Part shown: positions 12,248 through 24,300 of the stretch, piece by piece
Numbering within the stretch: position 1 is the first letter of the stretch
Layout of the letters: every line of letters begins with the position of its first letter
Notes under the pieces: model-generated
Told to the model about the DNA's origin: nothing
Seen by the model: only the letters and a program-made list of their open reading frames with translations
The model's database searches: none
Program-made: the position numbers and the translations under genes
From: Cryptomeria japonica
Lineage: Eukaryota > Streptophyta > Pinopsida > Cupressales > Cupressaceae
Length of the DNA: 64,000 nucleotides
Direction of reading: 5' to 3'
Assembly (NCBI RefSeq): GCF_030272615.1
Contig: NW_026729203.1
Location: 77,501 to 141,500, forward strand

Positions 12248-12409
12248 ATTATCACCACCTGCACCCCACACCTCGGCACAGTGGAACGTGTAACCCGCCT
12301 GCTGCCCCATTCAACTACACTTGTTCCTGTAATCCATAGCCTAACGGAACGCAGAAGCTTGACTGGGGCAACCCATACTAAGCGGGACAGTTCGATAGCC
12401 AATTCAAGA

Positions 12410-12850
12410 GCCAATTGACCGAGTAAAAGCAGTTGTTCCCCCTGTTGATAATGATCCCGCGCAATTGACCTTATTGTCCGAGCAAAAGCGGGATATTCAG
12501 TTATATACGATGCATATCCAGTCCCCGATCCCGTTGACTAAGAACCAAAGCAAACAGTTGCATATACAAGAAGAACAGAGCCAATTCGAGATCCAGAGCG
12601 ATCAGTTCCATATCGATAGTCCGCAGCATCCCTTAAGCAGCTAGGGTAGCACCAGCAATAGATATAGATCCCGCGCCAGCAGAAGCACCAAAAGCAACAA
12701 AGGCAGAGACTCCAGAGGCAAAGGCAGGAGTTTCACCAGCTAAGACAGAGGCAGGCGTAGGTTACCCCGAAGAACCATAGCCCGTTCCAGATCCCGGAGA
12801 TCTATACCCCGTAGTAGATTAAGTTTAAGAACCAATTGATCTTGATCCAG
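12410..12850 (+). pseudogene. Protein-like low-complexity relic, block 5
   Basis: Plus-strand triplets give YPVPDPVD near 12510-12535. A long Ala/Pro/Lys/Glu stretch follows (IDIDPAPAEAPKATKAETPE, about 12657-12718), then PVPDPGDLYPVVD near 12783-12820. The PVPDP and A-K/E-A arrangement matches the other blocks. Two or more in-frame stops are present. Confidence 0.5.
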
Positions 12851-13280
12851 TTTCTCCATGAGATCCACTTTTGGAGGAGTTTGATAGCTTTATTGGAGGG
12901 ACGTCCTAGCTTTTGAGCAGATATCTTTTGACAGGGTGCCCAGATTGCCGCAAGATCAACGCCAGTAGATGCAGAGTGGCTGTGGCATTTCCGAAAAGTG
13001 GTCATAATATTCACCCACCAAAGCTAGAAACCCAGAATGCCTTCAAAGCTAACAGGGGGCGGGGAGATTTGAGAGTTCACCACATTATGCTACCCTCCCA
13101 TTCCCAAACCTTCCAATTGAAAAGTTGTCCAAGCTTTTCTAGATGTGAGGCGGATGTGCTAGGATCAGCGGCGGATCAGCGGCCTCATCGATCCGCTCAT
13201 CAATAATCTATTTTAGGGGCTGCACAATTCTAGTTGCGGATCAGCGGCGGATCAGAGGATCTTAGGTAGGGGCAGGCCTC
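12851..13280. other. Unassigned segment with GGATCAGCGGC repeats
   Basis: GGATCAGCGGCGGATCAG occurs at 13162-13179 and 13238-13255. The remainder is not recognised. The overlapping frames near 12802-13206 on both strands have no family features I can name. Confidence 0.5.
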
Positions 13281-13284
13281 CCAC

Positions 13285-13335
13285 CCCCTCGCGAATAGTA
13301 GGGCAACGGCCCATAGCCCTACTATTCGCGAGGGG
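13285..13335. repeat. Inverted pair of family A elements with identical rare arms
   Basis: CCCCTCGCGAATAGTAGGG (13285-13303) and its exact reverse complement (13317-13335) flank a 13-base spacer. This is a 19-bp perfect inverted repeat. Both copies carry the uncommon CGCGA arm, which also appears alone near 14890. Confidence 0.9.
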
Positions 13336-16010
13336 TAGGGGCCTCCGACTATGAACTATAGCTGGGAGGGTGGGAAGGATTATATACGCCTGTGGGGTTG
13401 GGTGGGGGGCATAGTCGGGTGGGTGAGAAGATGCTATAGCAGGCATGTTACGTATAGAATCTGGCCCCTTAGAATAGTAGGGCCCTACGGCTATTATAGT
13501 ACCCTTTTTTTTCTTTACATAACGGTCGACCATTGGATCATTCAAAACAATAGTAGTAGTAGTTGCGGAGAAGATCATTTGGGAAAGCTGTTCAAACCAA
13601 TTGTATATATATATATTATTAGCTACTCATCGAAATCCGAATTTAGGTTGCCGCTTTTTGGCACAATTCTCTTAGGGCTTCCCAGATTTTGGATAGTTGC
13701 TAGAATGACGCTAGAATAAGGCGCCCATTGTTTCTTGCCGGCCCTATAGTTTCGAGCAGGCCTCTGAAACACAATAATATGCAACTGCCGGGTGATTTCT
13801 TTAGAAGGAGGGAACCCTACCTTGCCAACTATAGCCGATGCCACTGATCCCGATGAACTCCCCGAATCCATCTCCTGCTGGTCCAAAGTTCCTTGATGGA
13901 GGAAGAACCTACTCCCACCAGATAGTTCCATAGGGGCTTTTGGGTGGGAAGAAGAAGTACCCGATCACCAACTCTCACAGCGTTTCATCGAATGGGATAG
14001 GATAGATAGGCATTCATCTCAAACCTTCCTCCCTTCATTTGGGGCCCCACCCTTCATTCATTGATTAATGCCATCCGGAATCAAGCTATCAGTAATCAGC
14101 AAGTATGGTTTGGAGACCCGCCGGACATTTTTGACCAGGTTTCCCTCCTTTCAATCGTCAATCCGTATATAAGAGAATGCCCTCTATTGAATTCGATCAG
14201 TGGCATCCACCCCAGTCAAGCTTTATGACCAATAATCCATCCGGAATCAAGACTAAGAGTAATGGCTCCATTCCCAACCCTACTGCGGCGGCACATTCCC
14301 TGCTTTCCTCCAGTGCCCGCTTTCCAGGGATATACAAGCGACCTTCCATGTCCGGCAATAATCCGACCAATGAGAATGACTATCTCTATCGCGGCGATAA
14401 CTCCCAACATTATTCTATGTTCTATCTTCCACCTCCATCCGAATGTGAAGAGAGGCTGGGTGAGGCCCAACAATCCGAGATCGATTCGCCCCTGCCAAAT
14501 AGTAGGGCAATTCAACGGCCCTTAGAATAGTAGGGGCCCGGGGACCTCCAACGGCATCTACCTCCACGGCTAATTGAGCCCGGAACGCACTAGTAGGGGC
14601 CCGGGTGAAAAGCAGGGTGGGGACCATGGAACTATTGCTTCCCACCCACCCTAGTTTCCCTCCCCCCCGCCCTACAATTCTATGGCCCCTACTATTCTAA
14701 TGGGGTGGGTGGGAACTATAGTACGGCTATAGATTGGGGTGGGTGGGAAGAAGTAGTTCGAACTAGAATTCCCCCCCACCAACGGCTATCCTCCCACCCA
14801 CCCCCAGTAGTTGCGGGGTGGGTGGGCCCCTACTATATCCTCCCATCCGGAACTCTAGTTTCCGGTCTTAAAATAGGCCGGGCCCACCCGCCCTACTATT
14901 CGCGAGGGGTAGTTCGAATCGCCTCAAATCTGCCCAAAAAAAGAATAGGGCGAGGGAGAGCTATCGACCGGTTACAACATCACTCGCTAGAAACCCTGCT
15001 GGTCTTGCTCGAAAGCCTGGAGAGGCAGAGGGGCTCGCTTAACTCTTAATTGGCTACTTTAGGGGTGGGCCCCTAAACGGCATCTTCCTCCCGGGGGGGC
15101 TATGGTGGAGGATATAGTTGGTGGGAGGGAATAGAACTATTCTAAAGGGGGGGGGTGGGGGGTTATATTGAAGAAAGGAAGCTGGCTGAAGGGGACTCGA
15201 CTGATCCTGGCACTATCTGGATTTGGGGTACGGTTAGCACTCGTTAAGTATTAAATACACGAGTCGACCTTGGCCTTTCAGCCCTTGTGTTCTGCTGCTG
15301 CTCTGGCTTCCCCGATCGGAAAGGAAAAAACAATCGCACCTTACAGAAGCTATGGCTGCTTTCGACCCTTTGTTTCTGGCTTTTCTGCATTCCCACATGG
15401 CCCCTACGGGGACTCGGCCTGCCCTGCCACACCTATCTTAATGCCCGGGATAATCGGTTGGTTCGAGTCCAGACATATCGGAGAAATTACGTTATTGCCT
15501 CAATCACTCTTCCCACCCACCCGGGGAACCCTATAGTTCCCACCCACCCGGGGAGGGGCGGGAGGATATAGGATAAGTCCGGGGGTTTGCCGCAACCTTT
15601 CCACCCCCCAGTCAAGATTCTAGCCCGTCATTATAGCAGGTTTATTAATTGACTGATTAATGGCAGTGGGGGGCTAAGGTTCCCCGGGAATTCTAGTTCG
15701 CGGATAGCACTTCAAACCAAAGCCAAATATGTGATGAAATAATCCGCTTATCCTTAAAAACACACCCCCAACATGGAGTAGGGGAGATGATCCTCTTAAG
15801 ACGATAATTCGATTGAAAAGAAAAACAGGTCATATACTGGTTTGAATCTGATTAGTCATGGTTGGAATCTTCTTAGGGTGGAGGAATGTGACGTATAAAT
15901 TCTCATTAGGGTGTTTTTTGTCTCCTCACCCCAAACAAAACATATTTTCTGGTAGTATTGAGGGTATAACGTATCTTAATTCAATTCCCACTAGCAAGAA
16001 AGCACATCGA
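13336..16010. other. Non-coding mosaic dense in families A, B and D
   Basis: Family B lies at 13442-13461. Family A lies at about 13467, 14500-14540, 14669-14705 and 14890. CCCACC tracts are dense at 14640-14880 and 15510-15560. Frames at 14177-14645 overlap on both strands, one of them with a hydrophobic minus-strand stretch, but I recognise none. The ATGAAATAATCC..AATTCG region (15720-15990) is AT-richer and free of micro-elements. No gene is called. Confidence 0.65.
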
Positions 16011-16029
16011 GATCAGGGTGGGAGGGAAT

Positions 16030-16220
16030 AGTTGAGGCGGATCCGGCGATGAAAGAATTAGTGACAGCACTAGCAGTTGCATAAGAAGACCCGGTTGATC
16101 GAGCAAGAGCACCACTTGTAGGGACATAGGAGGTGGTTGATCACCCAGTAGCAGAGAGGGCCCTGGTATAAGTGTTTCGGCACCAGAGACGAAGGTGGCG
16201 GAGCCTAAGACCAAAACCCC
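16030..16220 (+). pseudogene. Protein-like low-complexity relic, block 6
   Basis: Triplets give ADPAMKELVTALAVA, a TAA, EDPVDRARAPLVGT, a TAG, then EVVDHPVAERALV. DPV and VAE motifs match the family, and the stops fall where neighbouring blocks have sense codons. Confidence 0.45.
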
Positions 16221-19180
16221 GACCTTCCAAATAACGCGCCCGGTTCATTGGGAGGGAATTATTAGCTGAGGCGGTACTGAAAAAACTATTATCCGGGAGT
16301 CAACTATAGTTTAGTTTCCCACCCACCCTTTCTCGTGAACCGGCACCAGCGGATTTGAAGCAATTCCAGTTTCCGTGGCTCACCCCGACCCATCCGGGAC
16401 CAGAAGCAGGGGTGGGGGTTGGAACGGAAACTGAGTCGAAGGAAGCACGTGGACATGGGTAACGGAAATAGAGACAGTAGCTACCCAGTTCCAATCACAG
16501 ATCCGGGATCCTGGAAGAAGTAGTGACGATCTATGAGCACATGGCGATTTCCTACCTGGAGTGGGCTCTGTCATTATGCATCACTCGTTAATACTACTAT
16601 AAGATATGGCCAGCTTTCCAAGGGGGGCAATGCTAGAACATCAGAGTCAGCTCAGCTCTTTCGAGTGCCAATTGGCCAACTTCTTCCCACCCACCCCGAC
16701 TCTAGATTCCCCAAACCATCCTTCTTTGAAAGCCGGGAGAGGATCGGCATCACTAGAGAAATAGAGAAGGGGGTTTCTTTCTCTCTTTCCCGCTCGCTTT
16801 TCAATGCTGAAGAACGGCCGGGCTGGGAAGATTATTGAGAAACTAGGGCGTTGGATCTATCCGGCTACATGCCGTGACCAGCTACCGAATAACCAGATGA
16901 TTTAGGTGGATCGGATGGGAAACCGGAGTGAGGAGCTAGGTATGCACCGCGTAGGGGAATTGGCACCAACAGGCATTGGCCAATTGATCGAATATCTCCA
17001 GCAACAGATAGAGAGGGCCCCGGTACTATCGATACCATTCAGGCTCTACGGAGGTGGGCTTGATCTGGGGTTGGCTCTTCGAAGTTGAATTCTGGCGAGA
17101 AAGCAACTACCTTAGAATGGTAGGGGCCCTCCCACCCGGGGATTCTAGTGTGGGGAGCTGCCTTCGTTAAGCTGGGTCGACTCGTGTATTATAGTAGGAT
17201 TAACGAGTGATGTTGTGCCATTCTCAACTTGTCATTGCCAGCCAAAAGGAAGGACGGGAGAAAGTAGCTAATCCGTATATAATGAACGACCCAAGTTCCC
17301 TAGGGAGCTGTTAGTGGTTCAGGGGTTATTTTGGATGGTCGAGCATCCGTCTCCGGCACATTCATTCTTTCTTTCCGGCAGTCGATCGAGTTTTCTCGCA
17401 AGCAATCCAATGATGTTTTCGAACTGCTGCCCCCTCAAATAGTAGGGCCCTTAGAATAGTAGGGGCCCACCTTATGCTAGCTTATTCTAGCAGGCGTCAT
17501 TAATTGACTGATTAATTAACAGCATGGGGGGAGGGAATTATATGTTCGGCATCTACCTCCCCTTGCCGAATAGTAGGGCCCTGGCAACAACAATGGCATC
17601 TACCGACTACCTATAGAATGGTAGGGGCCCGACCCATCCCGCCGGGCCCCCTCTTCCTCCCACCCGGGTAAACTATTTCTCCCACCAACTAGAGCCAATA
17701 ATTGGTAACTAGAATTGTCCCACCAACTAGAGCCAATAATTGGTAACTAGAATTGGTTGGTGCCACCAACTAGAATTCATTTCCATTCCTCCCACCCCCT
17801 TGCCGAATAGTAGGGCCTTCTACCACCAACTAGAATATTCTCATCCTCCCATTTATCGCACCAGACCCTACTACTATTATAGTAGTTTAATTTATTGCAG
17901 CACCCCTACTAGAATTCTCCCACCCGAAGAAGATGTGCCCCACCAACTACTACTAGAATATCCTCCTGAATTCCCACCCCCTGCAATATTAGTTAGTCCT
18001 GACCCGAGAAAACTAGTTGTTCCCACCCGGGCAACCCCACCAACTACAGTAGGAGGATTACCTCGGCTATTCAATGGGTGGGTGGGAGAGATATAGGGTG
18101 GTATTGGCCTCGGGGAAGAATTCAGTCTAGGGTTAAGAATACATAATGGGATGGTAGGTTCAGGAGGATATTGTAACGACTGGAATCCCACGGCTGTGAT
18201 CGTGGCGAATGGAATCCAGCGATCCCAAAACCATACACTGGAACTGACCTATAGCATACTGTTATACAGAAGCAAGTCAAAACATGCACTCACGCCCTGT
18301 ACCTACTTCAATTTAAGCTCTGCAGCAGAGAAATCTCTCTCCTCCGATCCATGGCAGAGAGAGTGGGATGGCTCCCCAAGCACTAACTATTGCTGTCAGG
18401 CAAGTCTCGATCAGTTGGTCCTGTTCCTCCCGAGGACAAGCAACTAGAGGAATCCTTGCGCTGTGGTGCTATCCTCTGCAAATTTGGGTAAGTCGCCTTC
18501 TTATCCTATTAATGTTTTCAATTAATAGTTCGGAACTGCTAATGATAGAAAGGATATTGGCCGACTCGCTTATCTCTTAAGCATTGGGTGGGTTCCCCTG
18601 CCCAAACTGCACATCAACTGCCCTCCATAATGCTCCATTAGAATTCTGGCGAAGAAGAATTCTAATAATGAATATTCCAGGCGTAACCTCGACCACCAGT
18701 AACCTCGTCAGAACTCCGTCGGTTTTTAGGACAGGCACCTATCCTAATAAATCCTTGGTCATTCATGGCATTTATGGGAGGGGTACAGGCGAATAAGTTC
18801 AGGCTCCACCTAGGACTTCATCTACACTCCTACTTATTTAGATTTCTATTAAAGGAGCCCCGCGCACAGGGATTCATCATCCTAGCTCACCGTATCACTG
18901 TATTCATGCCAGTCACGCTACTTTACCAATTGAAGTCTACTAATTAGTGATGTGTGGCCAATGACTCACCTCGTCTCGCGATCACCTTGTATCGATAGGA
19001 GGCAGCTACTGCAAAGGGATGTCTTCTCTGCCCAAAGAGAAGTGGCACCCATTTGCTGGCTACTGCCCAAGCTGGAGACATATCTCCACCGGGTGAGTCC
19101 CTATCACACGTGGGAGCTGTGGATCAATCAATCAAAGGGAGGGCTGTTCTCCTAATTAATACTTAGCTAGAGTAACTGTT
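16221..19180. other. Mosaic then micro-element-poor unassigned DNA
   Basis: From 16221 to 18090 the segment is rich in families A, C and D (for example 17431-17468, 17480-17520, 17557, 17795) and in ACTAGAATTC words. From about 18130 to 19180 these words are almost absent, and the text is ordinary AT/GC-balanced DNA with short frames I do not recognise. That second part may be transferred DNA, but I cannot identify it. Confidence 0.6.
17681..17756. repeat. 38-bp perfect tandem duplication
   Basis: The unit begins CCCACCAACTAGAGCC and contains AATAATTGGTAACTAG. It is repeated at 17681 and 17719 with a possible last-base difference. More partial copies of CCACCAACTAGAAT follow to 17960. Confidence 0.88.
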
Positions 19181-19187
19181 GAGAACA

Positions 19188-19210
19188 ATATATATATATA
19201 TATATATATT
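19188..19210. repeat. AT dinucleotide microsatellite
   Basis: An uninterrupted TA run of about 22 bases. Shorter AT runs occur near 13600, 52570 and 53225. Confidence 0.9.
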
Positions 19211-19839
19211 AGAATAATGAATATTCTCTACCTCCTATGATGATGATTGATCCAACGGTCAAGAGGAAAGATTGGCCGCCCTAGCCTTTATTAGAGGCTA
19301 TGTTATGGATTCTAGTTGATCACACTAATTAGGCGGCGTAGAATTGGTTCTAACCTGAAACTAGAATTAACTTGAGTAAGTCACACCCCCGGAATTTTGC
19401 GTCAGGGCAGGGTAGCTGAAGGTTCTACTGAAAAAAGGGTTGGGAGCAAGCTGCATACTCAAGTGGGCCCCTTTAGAATAGTGGGCACTTACGTGGTGTT
19501 CAATGGTAGACGGGCGCACCCCGCCACCCCCCTTTGTAGAGCCCCGCGGAATGACCTCTAGTGATTACCTCCCTACTCCCCTCCCGAAGGGAATAGGGAG
19601 TAATATATAGGCGACTACGACCCTTCAGTAGCATCACAATGACCGGTGCCTGCCATAAGGCTAAACATGATGTGTTTCGCTGTAGACTCTCTCCCCGTCT
19701 ACCTCCGGGGAGCAGTAATCGACCGGGGGGACAGTTCTGTCGCCACTAGATCAGACTAATTCATTCTATTACTATATTCTAAGATCAAAGAAGTAGAATA
19801 TAGTTTTGTTCAATCACTCAGTCAAATGCTACTGCTCGG
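19211..19839. other. Unassigned 600-bp segment
   Basis: Contains a palindromic CTCCCCTCCCGAAGGGAATAG stretch near 19580 and GC-rich, stem-like text (CTACCTCCGGGGAGCAG near 19700). It has the look of structured RNA, but I could not fit a tRNA, rRNA or group II intron domain V to it. Confidence 0.35.
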
Positions 19840-20030
19840 ACTCGATCTCGAGATGGTAGGTGCACGGAGCCCGTTGACTCAGCATATCGAGATCAAGATC
19901 CATACCCCGGCAACTTCGAACCAGTCCCAGCTTCCCTTCGTCCAGTTCCAGACCCCGTGGGAGAATCCGTTCCCTTATTCATGCTCTGGTTCGAGCAGAT
20001 TCACCCGTTGATTCAGCAGTTGGAGTTGAA
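19840..20030 (+). pseudogene. Protein-like low-complexity relic, block 7
   Basis: Triplets give RDQDPYPGNFEPVPASLRPV then PDPVGESVP with no stop over more than 30 codons. RDxDPYP and PVPDPV are the signature motifs of the family. Confidence 0.5.
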
Positions 20031-20035
20031 TCAGA

Positions 20036-20260
20036 TCCTCTAATACCCGGATCTTTCTATTCGACCAATACCCGGATCTCGCTATTCGAAGGGTTGGATT
20101 GGATTAACGATCGATAATTCGGGGATTGGATTCTATTCGAAGGGTTGGATTAACGGGGATTGGATTGAATTTGAGAGATTGAGTAGGCGAAGCCAATTAC
20201 GAAGCTTAGAGTGGAGTGCTAATTACGAATTACGAAGCCGAAGAAAAGAGTGACTGGAGT
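20036..20260. repeat. Degenerate tandem words ATTCGAAGGGTTGGATT
   Basis: CAATACCCGGATCT-like and ATTCGAAGGGTTGGATT words each occur twice or more between 20036 and 20170. Short AATTACGAA repeats follow to 20245. It is a small local expansion with no gene. Confidence 0.65.
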
Positions 20261-20924
20261 GGGCGGCTCAACAAACACTACCAAACAACTACTAGCGTTG
20301 ATGCTAATCCTTGATCCAACACTACTTATCACGTTATGGCCAATGTTCCAAAAAGCAGGTAAAAGCCTGTTCTCAACTCGAATAATAAACTGAATAAGAA
20401 ACGGGCTCTCTCCTCAGCGTCAGAATATTAGTTGATCGATGGCTATCCCATCATCGCATCTATACGTCACATGCCTCACCCCCAACCCTCTAATGGATTC
20501 TCAACCAACCTTCATCCTCCTACCCGCCCCGATCGATTCTAAAGATTAGAGATCGATTCTAAACTAGGAAAGGTGCCCAGTTAATCTTGCTTGTGTTCCT
20601 CCCCATCCAAACCACTGGATTCGGATCACCACCTCCGATGGAACCCGATCAAATCCTAGTTTGACAGAAGGGAGGGCATTTTGAACCTATAATAGAATGT
20701 CGAGTCCCTAGAGCTTCCCCTACAATTCTATGGGCCTGTTGGCATGTTACGTAGATAATCTGGCAAGCTTTACAGTGGCAGTTCCGGGTGTGCATGGGGG
20801 CCCCTACAACTAATCTACCTCTTTATTAATCAGTCCCATAGAATTGTAGGGCGAGCAATAAATAACTATATCAGTTCATTAATAAACCCCTCCACTCGAG
20901 CCGGGAATGCTAGAACCCCGGCAC

Positions 20925-21316
20925 GTCGATCATTCGTCTTGCTTCTACTGGGTCATATGACTGGCCCCTATCAATTCTATGGGGACCAAACTGCATAGAA
21001 TAGGGCGGGGCCCCTAATAAACCCTACCTAACGTTGATCATTTGTCTGGTCTCCTTACTATGAAAGTGACCTTTCTCAATTCCCCTACCGTTGCCCTACC
21101 TTTTCAGATCATTTGTCTGGTTGACTGACTATGAAAGTGACCGTCCCTTAATAAACCCTACAATAATCTGAAGGGGGGGGGTTGATCATTTGTCTGGTCT
21201 CCTTACTATGAAAGTGACCAAACTGCATAGAATAGGGCGGGGCCCTTAATAAACCCTACAATAATCTGAAGGGGGGGGTCGATCATTCGTCTGGTTGACT
21301 GACTATGAAAGTGACC
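20925..21316. repeat. Composite repeat of two alternating modules
   Basis: Module 1 (GATCATTTGTCTGG..TATGAAAGTGACC) occurs at 21033-21071, 21106-21142, 21181-21219 and 21278-21316, with a partial copy near 20928. Module 2 (AAACTGCATAGAATAGGGCG, then TAATAAACCCTA) lies near 20988-21029 and 21220-21259. A third word, ACAATAATCTGAAGGGGGGG, recurs near 21159 and 21258. Two alleles of module 1 alternate (CTCCTTACT and TGACTGACT), so the four copies look like two duplicated pairs. Confidence 0.85.
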
Positions 21317-21329
21317 TTCGGTTGCACTC

Positions 21330-21388
21330 GATTCTATACGTAACATGCCCGGGTGGGTGGCCGGGTAGGGCATGTTACGTATAGAATC
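21330..21388. repeat. Inverted pair of family B elements
   Basis: GATTCTATACGTAACATGCC plus one C (21330-21350) is mirrored exactly by 21368-21388 around a 17-base GGGTGGG-type spacer. This gives a 21-bp perfect inverted repeat able to form a cruciform. It directly follows the composite repeat at 20925-21316. Confidence 0.93.
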
Positions 21389-24300
21389 TGGGTGGGGGGT
21401 TATGTTCGACTCGCCGAAACAGAATCCATCCCGGCATTCCTCCCACCAACTACTCTAGTATCCTCCTATCAATCTTATTCCTCCCGCCCCATAGAATAGT
21501 AGGGGTCGGCTGATAAGTTGGTTGCTTATTCGCCGGGTAGAGTAATGGGATGCCGGAACTCTGCTGAGAAAGAGAAGTCGTGGTTGATCCGGTAGGCGGA
21601 GGCAGGACTTCAACCTGAACCGATCAATCGGTTAGATTGGGTTGGAATTGAGAAAAACCTTCCAACAAAGCTAGCGGCACATTGATAGGGCTGCGAGAAC
21701 TGGATAAACAATCTCCGGTGGGCAGAGTAGAGATACCCCAACGGATTCGATCCTAACCTAGGGCGCCTTGCTCATCTACTGACTAATCTAAGTACCCTCC
21801 CTTCCCTCCGGAGGGCCCTACTATCCACATTCTGGCTGTTTAGCCAACTCAACTATATTGGATTGCGGACCAGATAAAATGTTCAACCGGAAGCCCATAG
21901 AATTTATAGGCAACGACTAGCAACTGGCCCCTCCCTTTCTTCTATAGTTGGCGAAGGTATTATTAAGTGAAGTTGGGTAGCCAGGTGAACATCCTTTATC
22001 TTCAACTCCGGTGCCCCTACAATTCTATGGCAGTGAAGGCTAAAGTTCTTCTATTGACTCAACTACTAATATAGTTTGGCGAGAACAGAACTCCCACCGG
22101 TCGAGCATTCTGCCCGGGCCACCGAGGGTCTTTCCTTCCCTCACCCCCGGATGGAGCCCCGGTGAAGGAGCATGCTTTCATTCCCCGTTAACAAATTTCT
22201 TTCTATCGGTTCAATCAGCAGGAAGGAAGGTTAATAGAACCGGTTATAGATGGTTGAAAGGAAGGCAGTTCGCTAGCCCATCTCCAGAAGGCTGATAGGG
22301 GAGGAAACGAGTATTCCAGAAAGCATGCTCGAGGGAAGATAGTTGAACTCTATTGCCTGGGGCCCCTAACCGAGACCGATGGACAACACGCACCACCTCC
22401 TAACCGGAAGGAAGGCAAAGCTCGTCTAGCTCAGTTTGAGGCTATCAATAATAGAATAATAGGGGCCACCCACCACTACAGGACGTTTTCCTGGGGCCCA
22501 TCCGACCATCCTTTTTCACCTGTCCTTAACTACCTCCCAACTAGAACAATAAGGGAGAATCGAGCTAAAGAAACTAGCTTCCTATCTACGGGGGTTCAAC
22601 CGGTGGGTAATTGGCCTCACTAAACTCCCTTCCTTAACTCCCTGGGGGTGATAGGATGGAGCTCCTCGTTACCGGGTATTCTATCTCTGGCCATCCTGAA
22701 CCGGGGGTGTAGGCTGGGTAGGACAAGCATGGGAGGCCCCTACTATTCTATGGGCTTCAGCTGGACCATCCTTTGTTTCAACTGACCATCACCGGATTGA
22801 TGTTATCTGAACTATCTAAAAAAGGGCACTCCCCCCTACTATTCTAATGGGCGACGAAAGGAAGGTTACTCCGACGAAGGCAGCTTCTCCCACAGGGGGT
22901 CACTCTAGTGAGAAAGGCCAACCGCTATAAAGTTAGGTTCTCATCGCCCTTCAGACATTAGTAGTTTTTCCGGGGGTGAGGATAGGTCACCCATCAGGTG
23001 TTCAGTTCAGGTAATCGCTGGACTACCATCCCACCCATCCCACAATCCCTTTAGAATAGTAGGGCCCACCGGGTCATCGGGGCTCCTGATGGTTGTTTGG
23101 AAGGTTACCCGGCCACCCAGAAAGAAGGATTGTTGATTGGCCGGTTCAGGATGGAGCAGGAGAACGTCCAATTCTAGTTGTCGCGAACACGAAGCCCTAC
23201 TATTCTAAAGGGAATAGGGTAGAGGGTATCCCGGTTAGGATAGTTGAATTCGAGCTCCCGGAAGGAAAGGAGCTCAGTTGACCGAGCAGAGGAATGCCAA
23301 TAGATCGATAGGGCCTTTCTAGTTCTAGTCGATGCCGGATAAGAATTGGATAATCGCCTACTATTTGAAGGCCCATACGGTGGGTTGGATTGGATTGTGA
23401 AGTGAAGATTGGCCTGCCTCCCAACTAGTTGAACTCCTTGCCCTCACAATAACCCAATGGTCGACTGTGTTAGGATGGAGCATGGGGGATGTTACGTATA
23501 GAATCTGCCCTTCTAAATTATAGGCACCATCCGGATGGAGGCCCAGTTGGATAAGTCGGAGAATCAGATCGAAGGCGGAAAAAGGGCATGCGGAAGGGGC
23601 GGCTGAAGCTAAGGCCCCCGGGTGCTCGATAATAAATTATCGCCTTTAATGCTCTTCCTTCGCGACCAGAGTGGCGCCCCCCAGTATAATAAAGCAATAT
23701 GCTCCGGAAGGCCGTTGACGATGTCTGCTTTTCAACCAGTGGCCTAAATTGTTCAATGGGCATCCCCGTGCGTGCAGAATGCCCTTTTTTATAGAATTGG
23801 GTTCTCGGTGTTCCCTTACTATTTCTATAGGGCCGAGCGAGGATTTGGGAGAGTCCTTCCTGCAATGGTCGGGCCGCCCTGTTCACCCAGGTCCGCCTGG
23901 AATGGCTCACTCCACCAACTATACTAGCAGCCGGGGTGCTGTGGAGGTAAGGTTACAGCCAAGCATTGGCTAAGATAGTGGGCCGGGGAGGCGATAAACA
24001 ATAACTCCGGGGCAGAATCCTAACCACCCTATAGATCTTCTTAGCGCGGGCGGTGGGTCGCCATTCCTACAGTCTTCAAGCGTTATGGTGCCGAGATCGA
24101 CCTCCGGGTGAGCCCTTAATGGAATAGAAGGGATGGGCCAATGTCATGAACAGAGGTGAACGCCCCGTTCCACTTGAACGGAACGGAGGACAATATTCTT
24201 CCCGCCCTGTTCAGCTGTTTTGCGGCATGAGGGAGGATGCAGCGATATCTGACTTCGACAAGTGACTCACCTACCTACCCCCCCCATCTCATTCTAAACT

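Noticed and set aside
14177-14645. Hydrophobic minus-strand frame, considered as a nad fragment
   Set aside because: No conserved nad motif; it is crossed by family A elements at its left end.
15440-15490. GGTTGGTTCGAGTCCAG, a tRNA T-arm-like sequence
   Set aside because: Only a weak four-pair T stem; no acceptor, D-arm or anticodon arm could be fitted in front of it.
19550-19760. GC-rich stem-like text, considered as an rRNA or intron piece
   Set aside because: No match to conserved rRNA segments, 5S rRNA or intron domains that I can recall.
23518-23910. 130-codon minus-strand frame
   Set aside because: Starts at GTG, crosses a family A-like word, and has no recognisable domain.
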